Position numbers and translations under genes: made by a program. A DNA stretch of 64,000 nt from contig NC_054875.1 in NCBI RefSeq assembly GCF_018320785.1, positions 28,587,157 to 28,651,156 on the forward strand, read 5' to 3'. Below, piece by piece: positions 1 to 11,950 of this stretch. Positions within the stretch are counted from its first letter, which is position 1, and every line of letters starts with the position of its first letter. The DNA is from Cheilinus undulatus (taxonomy: Eukaryota; Chordata; Actinopteri; Labriformes; Labridae). The notes below the pieces were generated by a model. That model had not been told where the DNA came from. It worked only from the letters and a program-made list of their open reading frames with translations, and searched no databases.

Positions 1-3000
1 TGAACAAAGCAGTAAATCATCTTCTGAAAGAGTACGCACTCTTGTTTGAAGATCTCAGTGCACAGTCCTGAGAAAACTAAGGCTTCTCTGACATCAAGAC
101 CACAACTCTCCAGGTCTTCCTGGTAGAACATGATGTTTCCCTTTTCCAGATTTTCAAATGCAAGTCTCCCCAACTTCAGAAGGACTTCCTTGTTTATCTG
201 CATCTGTTCCTGCTGAGTTGCTCCATGCTCCTGATCATACTTCTGTGTTTTCCTCTTGGTCTGAACCAGCAGAAAGTGTGCGTACATCTCGGTCAGGGTC
301 TTGGGCAGCTCTTTTTGGTCAGCAGACAACATGTGCTTCAGGACTGTAGCAGTGATCCAACAGAAAACTGGGATGTAACACATAATGTAGAGGCTCCTGG
401 ATGCCTTAATGTGTGAGACCACTCTGCTGGACATTGGATCATCACTGAATCTCTTCCTGAAGTACTCTTCTTTCTGTGCGTCTGTAAAACCTCGTACTTC
501 TGTCATCCTGTCCACATAAGATGGAAGGATCTGATTGGCTGCTGCAGGTCTGGAAGTTATCCACAAGAGAGCTGAAGGGAGCAGATTCCCCCTGATGAGG
601 TTCATCAAGAGCAAGCTGATTGATGACCTCTGGTTGACATCTGACACAGTCTCATTGTTGTGGAAGTCCAACGAAAGTCTGCTTTCGTCCAAACCATCAA
701 AAATGAACAAAACTTTACAGAGAGCAAGCTTTTGAGCTGTGACTGACTGTAGCATTGGGTGAAAATCGTGAAGCAGCCTCAAGAGACTGTACTGCTCCTC
801 TTTGACCAAGTTCAGTTCCCTGAAAGAGAGCAGAATCACAAGGCTGATATCTTGGTTTTCCAGGCCCTCTGCCCAGTCGAGGGTGAACTTCTGCACTGAG
901 AAGGTTTTTCCGATGCCAGCGATGCCGGTTGTTAGGACTACTCTGACTAATCCCTTTTGTCCAGGTAAGACCTTGAAGATGTCATGGCATTTGATTGGAG
1001 TTTCATGCAGGTTCTCATTTTTGGATATTGTCTCAAGCTGCCACACTTCATGCTGGACGTTAACTCCTTCACATTGGCCTTCAGTGATGTAAAGCTCAGT
1101 GTAGATACTGTTCAGGTGGGTGATAATTCCCACTTCAGCTGTCCCTTCTATTGCAATTTCACATCTTTGTTTGAGACTGAGCTTATGAGTGTCTAAAACC
1201 TCCTGCAGACTGCAATTGCCTGAAAGACAAACAAAAAGTTATGTTTAAAAAAAGGGAATTAGATGCTGTTTAAGTCTCATGAGCGTTTGCGATGACATGG
1301 ACTTGAAGTTACAATGACATAACTACCTGAGCAACTGTGAGAGTTTGTGCTAAATTTCAGGTTATAACATCCAGGAGTTCCTGATGTGTCACATGACAGG
1401 GATGGAGGGAAACCTTGACGTCAGCATGGAGTCATAAAACCAGTTCATGCATGTCCTTAAGCTTTGCCCCAGCTGCATTCATTCCTGCTGATTTCACCTC
1501 TCCATTGATTGCTTCAGCCATCATATGGTTGCCCTCAGATTTTTCTACCTGTCTCTGTCACCTTAATCTCACACCCAAGCACCTCCTCTTGCCCTCTAGT
1601 ACCCCTTTATTGTTACTCTGACTGTGATCACCCATCTGCTCCTCTGTATTTTTTCCACTTTCAACCCATCTGCACCTAAAGCATAAATGCATAAATGTAA
1701 ACATGATTTTTTTCTCACTCACACTACCTTCAAACTTAAACATACTGTAACATATCAGGTGCAATGAGCTAGTTTATTTTAGTACTGAAGCATTATATTA
1801 AGCAGTTATCTATTTTAAATGTCCACTTTGATAAGTGATTAATAGTGCTGTTAAAAAAAAGTATTAATGCCAATTAATTAATTGTGGCTGAATGGGAGTC
1901 CTTTACCTGAAGAAGTTGCAACAGTTTCCTTTTCTTTTGCAACATTCTGTTGACTTTTTTTAATTCCACTGAGACATTAATGATACTAATTTTATTCTGC
2001 TGCCATGTTTTATATTGTAATTGACCCAAGAGTAAAGCCATCTGCTCTTGTTGTGCATATATAGTATGCCATGGATGGCATAGACCAAAGAATGCATTAT
2101 TAATACACTTTCTGTCAGAGAAAATCTCTTTGTTACTGTTGATTTAGATTTGTAGCGTAGGGAGGGGGTGGATAGATTGTCAACGATGATGTACTGTATA
2201 TTGGCTTTTGATGAAGGAGAGAAAGTGGCAAACAGCATTGTCCTGATGAGCTTGTCTCATTTGTGCAAGAAATATATTATCATACATCCTTGAGAAGTTG
2301 ACTTTTACCTTTGGAAAAAGTTGAGTCTGACTTTTCCTCTTCCTCCTTAGCTATAGATAAATATAACTTGACACTTTATAACGTAAATGCATTTTAAAAT
2401 GCAAAACAAAACAATTGCCCTCAGCAGCTACAAACCTAGGGTAAACACCACTGGCCTAATGCAATGCATCTCGAGTTACTGACGTGTGTTAAACAGAAGA
2501 GACACAAAAGTAAAAAACAATAAATACCTTGTTCAATGCTGCTTTGAACAATTGTCTGCAATCTTGGATTTTTTCTGCATCTTTTTCCGCATACAGGACA
2601 GGGAGGATCACCTGCTGAATTAGATTCTTCCCAATAAGAAGCAATACACTCCTTGCAGAAGCAGTGTCCACAGCTGCTAAATTCTGCATGCTTCACGATC
2701 TCTTTGCACAAAACACAGCAGGGCAATGGACTGTCGATGTCATCACAAGTCCTCTTCCTCTCCCTGCATTGGTAAAGACATTTTAACTCCAAACTTTTTT
2801 TTCTTAAAAATCATTTTGCAGTCTGCAGGAATCTTCAAGCACAGCATATTAAAGCCCAGCTACAGACATTTTTACTTATTTTTGGAGTCTAATCAGTAGT
2901 AGTGGTGCTTTGATCAATAAATATCCACTTCTTAGACAGAATCTCATACAGATCACACACAGAAATTGTGGTGTCTGAAATATACAACCAGGATACACTG

Positions 3001-6000
3001 GAGCCATAAAAGCAGTAACTACATAACAGCATCTTAGGCCTGGGGAGAGTTTTACAAATGATGAATCCAGCACTCAGTCTGATCTGACTTAAGTGTTAAA
3101 AGGAGAAAGGGATGGCACTGCTTTTGTTATTTGTAGTTATATCTTTATAGTGTAGTAACATTTTGGTTTTCGGTTATTTAAAAAGAAGGTTCATTAGTTT
3201 GTAATTACTTTCCAATATCTTCCCTTTCAGACTATTTTCCCTATTCGCACTAAAGTGGGCCATGTGATGCTGACAAAAAACAAAAGGGTGCTTGAAATAT
3301 TCCACAGGTCTAAAAGAATAAGTAAAACTCTTACTTTGTGTCAAACAGTCCATGTTTATCATTGAAGGTGAAAGGAACATCTTTGGAGTGGTCACTCTTC
3401 AGGGAAGGACAGGTAGAAACTGGAGAGCCTGCTCTCTCTTCGTCCGGACGCCCTCCAGAACTCATCTTTGATCTAGAATTAAACACACAATGAGAAAGGT
3501 TTACGGCTGGTTCCATGTAGATGAGAAAGGAAAGACACAGTTTCTACTTCATAATGAAAAAAAAACACCAAATATGGCTAATTTTTCAATAAATTTCCTT
3601 ATGTTATTGTTCAATAATCTAGGATGATCAATAATCATTCAATAATCATTGATTATTTAAAAAGGATATGTATGAGAGAAGTTCTATTTCGATATCTTTT
3701 GGCACACTTTCTTATTTAGACTGTGTTTATCTTTTTGTTGAGGTTTTGATCTAAATACTGTAGAGTTGTGTTAAAGCATATCATACACGTCTGAGAAAAA
3801 GCTGAAACATGTAAGGAAATAAAACAATTTTAATTATGATAACAAAGTGGCTGTGTAACTTATTATGCTACCTAGGAGAGTTACGATTCTCTTTTATTTC
3901 TATGGAAGCATAAAGTTGTTCTTTGACTTTTGCGCCAAAATAAAAAACTAAGACAAATCCATTGTATGTGCAAATATACGTAACAATAATGATCATTCCT
4001 ATTTTCAAAGCCTGTGCTGTAAATTGATGTCTCTGATTATTTTAAGACATCTTCATGTTCAGGAGGACGGCTTTATTAAATGATATGTAAACACAGAAAG
4101 AAAAAGAGATGCATGTCGTTTGTATTTTCTTAAAAGACATGACAAGAAGATGTACTTTGTTAACAATATGAAATAACCACAAGATACTTGTGCCCTAATG
4201 AGAGGATATGTGCTTATAACATTGTATTTCATTTCAATGCAGTATGAAGATGAAGAGTTACTGCAGCATCATAAAAGTAAAGCTAGAACTTCCACTTGAC
4301 ATGATGCTGTATGATTCTTAATGCAGGTCTTAAACTTTAGCTTAGTTGTCCAAGTAATCCACTTGTTACACATACACATCAATGTTTAAGAATGAGAGGT
4401 ACACTCCATCTAAGTAAAGGTTTGCCAGTCTATTCAATTATAATCTACTGAGATTTTTTTCTGATTATAAATGTATATTAACTTAAGTAATTCTCAAAGT
4501 AAAACTAGTAAAGCAAATAAAAATGCTGACATCACACTCAAAACAGAAAAGAATAGACACTACTGTCACAGAAGAAAAAAAGATTATGTATGAAGTATTC
4601 TGTACTCCTAGATATTTATAGCAATATTGTTTGAATACAAACCTATATGTTGAGTCGTTTACTTTCAAAGGCTAAATAAGTAATTAAAAGTCTACTCTGG
4701 GTTAGATAGTCAAGATTCATCACTAATGGTGAGAAGAACACTACATGACGTAGTAGACATGTGCAGCCCTGGGGTTTAAACTACATAACGTGAGCTTGAC
4801 AGGCAGCCATCATTGTTGTTTGCTACCAATGAAACCAGTTTCTGAACCAAACTCTTACCGAGGACAACCCATTAAAGGGACTGCCACTCAGGAGAGGAGT
4901 GAAAACACCTCTTCCAATAAGAAAAGCTTTCAATGTGTTTTTTATCTCCTCATGATTAAGAAATGTTGTAAAACCCTGATAAAACAGTTATAGATATATA
5001 GCTTCTAAGGCTCCATCTGAGCTAATCACTTCACTGGTTGTTCTTGTTTATTAGCTTCCAGTAAAACTAAATCCCCACTGAAGCTACCACCTTATTCTCC
5101 TTAAATGGCATTGATTGGTCAGGTCATTCTCTGCCTGATGGCAGACATGAAATCTGGCTAATTCACTGGCTTTGCAATGTTAGGGAAGCAGAAAGTTAAC
5201 ACGGTAAACCACAGCTTTATTCAAGAACAAGTTTGTCATGCCAGTTTAAAGATATGTCATACCTGTGCACCTTGTTTGATATGATATTTAGGTTGAAGGT
5301 TATTTGATTTGATTTAAAAAGAGAGTTTTTAAATCAAGAGACACACGCAACATTTCAGTAATAAAAAAGAGAAATTGTTGCACCTTGACCAATCCTAGGG
5401 TACTAATATTCAGTTTACAAACAGTGCAGCAAACAAAGTTTCTTTGAGAGTGGTAGCTTTTACTCCTGGTTGAATAGTCACTAATAAGTGCTGGCAGCTG
5501 GATTTCTGTAAAACGTATCCACTTTCAGTCATTTCTGATTAGACTGTTTCAATCTAATTCTCTTTTGGAGTTGTTTTAATGTCTGTAGATATTTAACAAC
5601 ATCGCTGATAGCACATTTTCTGAAATTACTAATGGGAGGCTGTTGGGGGGACTGATATTGCCCTTGGATTGCCATTTTTTTATTGCTACTACACACCAAG
5701 ATATTTTTAGCCACGTAATGTGAATACAAACCTGTATGTGGCTTCATTTGTTTTAAAAACTACATAATAAAAACTACATAATACGTATAACTCTTACTTT
5801 GTGTCAGATAGTCCTGGCCCATCACTGAAGGTGAGAGGAACTTCTCTGGAGTGGTCACTCTTCAGAGACAGTTTGGTGGAAACTGGAGAGTCTGCTCTGA
5901 TCTCCTCACATTTTTCACCAGACGTCATCTTTTGTCTGAAATTAGACACACACAAAGAAAATGTTTTTCTTATTGAACCTATGAACATGTGATAGGAAAC

Positions 6001-6549
6001 AGTAGTTTATTATCCTTAAATGTTTCATGAATTAATATTAATGATCAATATTCAAGGAAATTGAGCCTTTTCTTTTGCATTATAGATCACAAACCTACTG
6101 TCAAATAAGCCTGTAGATCATTAATGGTATCAAATATATTTTAACTATAAATACAGCCTGATGTCTCACCAGAGTTTCACTGTTGTCTTTTCAATCGCTC
6201 ATCAACCAGTGAGGTAGTTTGATAGCTGCCATATTCCCCTTCATTTTTAGAATCATGAATCACAGCAGTGTTCAGTTTTATTAATCTATTTTTATTCTCA
6301 TCGGAACGAAATGTCAAAGAGGCTCATATTTGTACATCTAATAACAAGACGTGTTGCTTCTCACATATCCGTCAGTGCTGGATGTATTCCAGTAGACTGA
6401 GAGAATGAGAACTCTTACTTTGAGTCAGGTGATCGGGGTTCATTACTGAAAGTCAGAGGAACATCTCTGGAGCTGTAACTGTTCAACGACAGACAGTCAG
6501 ATTGTGGAAAATCCGCTCTGGCTTCCGTGTTTTTCCTGCAGACATCCAT
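1..6549 (-). CDS. Fish-type NLR (NLRC3/NLRP12-like) with repeated N-terminal exon, RING and FISNA-NACHT; 3' end outside window
   Basis: Cytosolic innate-immune sensor of the fish-expanded NLR family. Exons on the minus strand: 6549-6419 (ATG), 5935-5798, 3472-3335, 2763-2528 and 1219-1 (continues off window). Phases agree at every junction (131, 138, 138, 236 nt, then open). Residues 1-135 are three copies of a ~45-residue acidic/serine-rich segment. The fourth exon encodes a RING finger (pairs CCVLC, CGHCFC, CPVC). The large exon carries the FISNA segment (IYTELYITEG) and NACHT, with Walker A GIAGIGKT near residues 313-320 and Walker B LFIFDGLDE near 385-393. It stays open to the window edge with no stop, so it looks functional, although leucine-rich repeats or a B30.2 domain cannot be seen. 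The ATG was chosen as the first in the repeated exon. Family assignment is strong; the orthologue is uncertain because these genes occur in large clusters. Confidence 0.88.
4699..4742 (-). pseudogene. Decayed fourth copy of the NLR N-terminal repeat exon
   Basis: The 3' third of the repeated NLR exon is recognisable here: the segment reading gatagt, catcact and ggtgagaagaac parallels 5805-5842 in the intact copy. Similarity continues into the downstream intron (gaatacaaacct at about 4634 and 5730), so a whole exon-plus-intron unit was duplicated. The 5' part of the exon is missing and the donor is degraded, so it is unlikely to be spliced in. Confidence 0.6.
4775..5182 (+). repeat. Diverged copy of the TAACCT-end MITE family
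   Basis: The right-hand part matches 46555-46691: a block starting at the sequence accacctt, then attggtcag, then atggcagacatgaaatctggc, and an end reading ggctttgcaatgtta. It lies in the NLR intron that also holds the decayed exon. The left boundary is approximate. Confidence 0.6.
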
Positions 6550-6613
6550 CTTTAGTTTAGTGGGACGGAAAAATGTTGTTACATATGACATAGCGCCCAT
6601 ACACTTAGCTTAC

Positions 6614-6800
6614 CTGTCTGTAAACACGGGGGTCCTGTCCTCTCTTTCCATTTCCAAGCATGAAGTTTAACAAATGAGCCCAGGAGTATGATCATTCCTT
6701 GTTCAGAGAAATCAGAGTTGAAAGCCACTGTGGTATCGCTGTACTGTTGAAGAGTCAGCTATCATACAGACGCATTTCCTCGGTCACCTCCATAACCGCC
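6614..6800 (-). promoter_or_regulatory. Probable 5' untranslated exon and promoter area of the NLR gene
   Basis: Just upstream of the NLR start codon, a strong donor (CAG then GTAAGC on the minus strand, exon end at about 6614) faces an AAAG acceptor directly before the ATG at 6549. This fits a noncoding first exon that starts somewhere in 6650-6800. No TATA box was recognised. The extent is inferred, not measured. Confidence 0.4.
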
Positions 6801-7408
6801 CTTGTAGGCCGCTCTACTAGAATGATTACGGTAAATGAAATCGGTTAGGCTGAACTCCTTTCCCTCCCACCTTTCAAAATAAAACAAAAAGCACAAAAAC
6901 TGCCTTAACTGCCTGATTTTCACAACTGTAGTTTGAAAAAGTTCGTTTCACTAATAGTTTGTGAAAATATGAATTGCTTGTACTCCCATTGATTTGATTG
7001 GATTTGATCTTTATTTATCTCAAACATCAAAAGGCAACAGAAATACAATTCATTGCTCAATGAAAATCACATCACTTGTCATACCAAACAAAAGGACAAA
7101 AAAAGAGCTCCAGTAATGTTTGTGAAGGGACAGGTGGAAGCATAAATGCTTATCTTAAACTGCCCCTGCCTACTTCATTATAAAAGATTTTGCAATCTGA
7201 GTGAGTACAAAAGTATCTAAACATAGTATACATATGTACATATGCATAAATACCTACCATATTACTATATTTCAAAAGATTTTAGTAATACCTGAGTCAA
7301 TGCATTTATACATTCACACAACAGTGTAGGCCTATACATACCCATACATCTTAGATACCTACCCTATTCATTTTAAGAGATTTGATACCTGAGTAAATAC
7401 ATGTGTAC

Positions 7409-10063
7409 TAGGGGTGCAACATTACACAAAATTCACGGTTCGGTTCAGTTCGATACATTTTTGTCACGGTTCGATACTTTTTCGATACAAAAAATAGAGA
7501 AATTTCCATGCCTTTTTTTCCTTGTTTATTGAAAATTAAATGTATCTGGCGCAGCTATACCTGACACATGTTCTGCTGTGCATACTTGGCACCATATAAA
7601 ACAAAAACAGCACCATGTAAAAATAAGAATAACATAAAAAAAAAAATTATCTGATGGAGAAATCACCCATCTTGCATTCTTAGCAGCAGAGTATTTATTA
7701 CAAATAAATTGCTCCCTAAATATTTTTTGAAACATTTGAAACATTCTAAAAACACAGTACACTGATTCTTGGGAATTTGGATAAAACAGGTTTAATTTTG
7801 AAAATAAAAAGTTAAATTACAAAATCTGAAGGTATATCATTATAGACCAAGGTCTTGGCTGTTCAGCAATGTACTGGTGCAACCTCCCCATTTTGTATTT
7901 TTTGTTATAAAATAGCCGTTTTTCCAGTTATTACTTTGTTTTCGTCAACACCGTCAGACACAATAAAAAGCAAATTATTTTTTATTTATTTGGTCTAATA
8001 TGTATTTAGAGTTTTTAAATCATTCTCTGGGATTCTTAGTACACATATATCCTGTTAAATGTTGAATATTCACTTTTGTTCATTTTTTATACTAATTCAC
8101 GTGTACTACTTTAAAAGATCTGACATCATACAACGTTTACTTTTGGTCTAAATAGAAAAAGTAATTTTTTTTATTTAACAAACATATCTTAGTATTAAAA
8201 GAGACTATTAATTTAATAACTCAACAGCACTGAAGAAACATATTGTAAGCATATTCATTTAAAACAAATAAAACTCCCTCTGACAGTGGTGACAGTGGCC
8301 TCATTACAACATACAATTCTGAAATGTATACCACTCAGGTCAATGGCTTCTTGCTGAACAACTTTATTTCACTATTTGGTCCAAAAAAATAACAATTCTG
8401 AGCATGTAATAAACATTTTTCAAGGAATATAAGTTACAATTAAGCAATGTCATTATTAAAAGTACCTCATCTCCATATAATCAAATATCAAATCATCATA
8501 GTAAAAAATAAAGTCATTACCAGTAGGAATAATGTACAATGCATCACTGACATCATCTTAAACTGTCATCTCTTGCCCCCTACTCATAAAATAATACATT
8601 ATATTCTTCTGTAAACTTACAGTGAATGTTAGATTTGGTTAAATGTTGTCATGCTATTTTCATTTGGCTTTAGTCATTGGAGATGCATAGCCTACAAGGG
8701 ATATTGTATACTATGTGCTATGTAGGTAGGTAGTAGGTGCACTATGTGCATCCCAAATGACATAAGCCAAATGAACATGGCATGATAGTGAAATGAGAGA
8801 GGGAAGGCACACCTCATCCCCTAGGGTGGAAGAAATATAGGAGGAATTACATAAATAAAGATATAAAAGAGGTTAGTGAAAAATTACAGATCATATTGGT
8901 ATTTATTGTGATCAACAATTGTATTCTAGCCTCCATTTAGGACCATTTGGAGGTTTTTGTCACCACCGTCAGACAGAAAACCTGACGGTGGTGACAAAAC
9001 CTACTCTTTCACATGATATGCATGAGTTGTTCACATTAGCCATCTTGTTTCCCCTCTGTTGCTAGCTACTTCAGACCTCTTCTTAAAAAGTATACATTTA
9101 TCTCATAATCTATTCAAATATTTTTTATACAGAGGAGACGGTGTTGACACGTTATGGCTGTGGCAGTAGCAGTGTCCAAAAATATGAACAAGTTTAAGAC
9201 TTACAGGAGCTTGAGTGATCTTAAAGCATGCAGAAGAGCTGAAGGTTTGAAAATGGGTCCTCAGGATAGTAGCTGACCTTGTAGTTGCCTGATTTTACTG
9301 CTTTTTATAAATATCTGATGGTGGTGACGAATATGTGGGACAATTTTTGAGCAACCACAAAATAATAGTAAATATTGTTAAAACCTCACTGTTTTTGTTT
9401 TTTTATACATATTTCAATTTACTCTTTCATGTAGTAAAGACATTATTCAATTAAATTATTACTTTTTGTTTTTTAATCAAGTTGAAATGATTATCTCCTA
9501 TCCGAGGACAGCTGGTTTTGTAGGCAATGGGTCAGCATATTATCATTACATTAATAAAAAATAAAAATAAACCTATAAAAGAACCTTACATCTGTGCAAA
9601 GGATCACCTGATTATAACCTTGATTCTTTTTATTTATGAAAATGTTTTTAATTTCCACCAGAATTAGCACTTTTCTTAGTGGGACATATTTTATCCAAAT
9701 TCCCAAATACAGTATTGTATCATTTGGAGGTCCCTGATGGTGTATTTTCTATTTTTGGCAGAATAAAAAAACAAACACACCCAATCCCTGACATGAAAAC
9801 AATTTTAGAACCACTGATCTATGGTGTACATTTCTATAAGAATATCTAAAAAAAAAAACATCAAATGAAAAATTAAATGTATCTGGTGCAGCTATACCTG
9901 ACACATGTTCTGCTGTGCAGAACATATCCACTAATCTTTCAGCACAGAGCGCCTCTTCAGAGGTTCATAAAATAAATATAAAATTGCGTATTGTTTGATT
10001 CAGTGGTCTCGGTTCGGTTCACCCTGTATTGAACGGTTCAATACAGTTATTGTTGCACCTCTA
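7409..10063. mobile_element. hAT-like DNA transposon, non-autonomous or decayed, with 8-bp target duplication
   Basis: The ends are taggggtgcaac at the left and its near inverse gttgcacctcta at the right. They are flanked by atgtgtac (7401-7408) and atgtgtat (10064-10071), an 8-bp duplication with one mismatch, as expected of hAT elements. Subterminal sequence has several cggttcggttc motifs. No transposase-length reading frame is present. A ~50-bp segment (ctgg-gcagctatacctgacac core) occurs in the same orientation at about 7540 and 9875. Internal motifs and a palindrome are listed separately. Confidence 0.7.
8951..9002. repeat. Near-perfect inverted repeat with gtcaccaccgtcag arms
   Basis: Arms of 22 and 21 nt (8951-8972 and 8982-9002) differ by a single T and enclose a 9-nt loop. 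The arm motif also occurs singly at about 7942, 8280, 9138 and 9315 within the same element. Confidence 0.85.
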
Positions 10064-10071
10064 ATGTGTAT

Positions 10072-10947
10072 GCCATGCCTACATATACACACAAGTATAT
10101 ATGTCGTTCACATTACTTCATTTTAAGAGATTATAATCCTTGAGTAGTTATATGTGTATGCACATAACAATTTATACACATATAAACAAACATACCGACA
10201 TTAATGTAATGATTTCTGGCAACCTCATCTCAGTTGAGAGGCGAACTTTACCAAAAAAAAAAAAAAAAAAAAAAGGAATTTCTCAATTTCTCCGTGGCCG
10301 CCTACAGTATTCTACCGTAAAGACATGAATACTCCACCTTGACAGTGCGAAGACACGACTGGGGGTTTCGTCTGCTGGGTTCTTCCACTCTGTTTAATTT
10401 CCGGGAATTGGGGGGGGGCATATTTTGGACTTAAAGGAAGTAGAGCATAATCTTATTTCATTTTTTAAATGTGGGCCTATATATACCTGATACAGTCTTA
10501 ATTTGTTGTTTAGTACAAAAGTCAAGAAAAACTCTAACTGAAAATATTCACTTCCCCTTATTTATTACAATGAGTGTTAAAACAGCTGATTACATCTTTC
10601 CCACATTTAACTAATCTATTATTTAAAAAAAAAAAGCAGTCAGTTTTGTTTTTAATTTTTTAACATTAAATTGGTTTCCTTATTTCCCTGACAAAAATGG
10701 TGCTTTGCCGAATGAAACTGGTCAAAAATGATCTGCAATCAGACCAGAAGAGTTGGATCCATGATGGACTCATAACAGGAACATTTAAACTCTAATCTCT
10801 CTCTCTCTAACAGTAAAGTGTGATGCAGTGGGCCTATTCTGTAATGTGCTGTTTAATTTGCACAACCTTAAAAACAAATTTAAGTGAAAAATTGAATATT
10901 CCAGAAACAACTAAAAGGGAAAGGGAAATACATAGGAAAAAGGGCAT
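10072..10947. other. Intergenic, AT-rich; poly(A) run
   Basis: Contains the last unit of the tandem array, a run of about 22 A at 10253-10274, and AT-rich unique-looking sequence. No gene or RNA was recognised. Confidence 0.5.
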
Positions 10948-11416
10948 GAGCCTTTGAAAAAAACTTGGAGTGTCATTGGATGAAAGTTCTGTTTGTCACA
11001 TCTTTACGGGCCAATCAGACAAACACGTGACGTAGCCGCAACCAAGGTGCGCGTGCGCTGCTACCGAGAAATACGGCGAGCCATGGTGACTATAGACATG
11101 TTAGTACACGACTTTTGTTGTTTTTGAAAAGTAAACAACTCACACCTGTTCTTTGTTCTTCTTTTAACTAAAAAATATTGACAAGTTCTGAGAAAGCTGG
11201 TGCTTTAGCGGCACCCACCCTAATGTCTTCTGCCATAAATGCATCGGCTTCTTGTTCTGCTTGCTAACTGCGCTGCACCTGAAAGTACTGCCCCTCGTCG
11301 TTGATTGGTCCTGTCACTTTCTAACCGGGCCCAAACGGTTCAAACGGGAGCTTTGCAAGATGGATTCGCCAGTGAGAAACAAGGAAACGGGCGTATCCAT
11401 CTGCTTTGCAAGGTTA
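10948..11416 (+). repeat. Left-truncated copy of the TAACCT-end MITE family
   Basis: Aligns over its whole length with the full copy at 45439-45998. Shared landmarks are gagcctttgaaaaaaa, cacatctttacgggc, actatagacatg, gattggtcctgtcactttct and the terminal ctgctttgcaaggtta. The left end is missing. It stops exactly where another repeat begins. Confidence 0.8.
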
Positions 11417-11950
11417 GACCATAGACTGTAGAAAGAATTGGACAAACCCCATATGACGTCAGCCGTCTGCTGTCTGCTTACAATAGGCAGACTCAAACTG
11501 CTCTTCAAGCCGCGGTGGCTTCCATATTGAAATCCTGGTCTCAACCAAACTTTGGATCAACCTAACAGCCCGCCCACTAAGCGTGACTTCCTGTCAGCTA
11601 GCTAGCTAGTATTCTGGTTGACAGAAACATAGCTTCTACCTGTTGAGCTATCTGTCAATCAAATGAGACGCGTCTATCAATCTGCAATGAGGTTTTTCCT
11701 AGATATGATCTAAACCATTGTGATACAAAAAATGTACCCCTCGTACAGTGAGAGTACAATAAGACACTAGCTAATGAGACATATTGGTGTTTTGAACCAG
11801 GCTGTAAACCAGTTTATTTCTAGGGTAAAAACCAGCTTTTTAACATGTGTCCAGATGGGACTTCCGGTGTTCCTGCAGCCAGCCTGAAGTGGACACTCGT
11901 GGTATTGCATTTTTCTGCACTTCCGCATTGGCTTCATTTTTCCGGACAGA
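11417..11950. repeat. Dispersed teleost repeat (MITE-like)
   Basis: Begins accatagactgtag and ends with the acttccgcattggcttcat landmark, sequences I recognise as common in teleost genomes. It is inserted between the truncated MITE and the LINE tail. Its internal part has no coding capacity. Class unknown. Confidence 0.45.

Larger units (their letters stand above)
7176..10166. repeat. AT-rich tandem repeat (~80-110 bp spacing) interrupted by the hAT-like element
   Basis: Four diverged units share a core of ttca(t/a)(t)ttaagaga followed by tacctgagta. They start near 7178, 7260, 7364 and 10111. Units three and four are separated only by the 2.65-kb inserted element at 7409-10063, so the array pre-dates the insertion. 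The DNA just to the left (7000-7170) resembles an AT-rich LINE 3' tail, but I cannot assign it. Confidence 0.5.

Noticed and set aside
9749-9931. Short minus-strand frame sharing CTAEHVSGIAAPDTFNF with another at 7526-7762
   Set aside because: The shared peptide simply reflects the directly repeated DNA segment near the ends of the hAT-like element. It has no domain, splice context or family match, so I do not call a gene.
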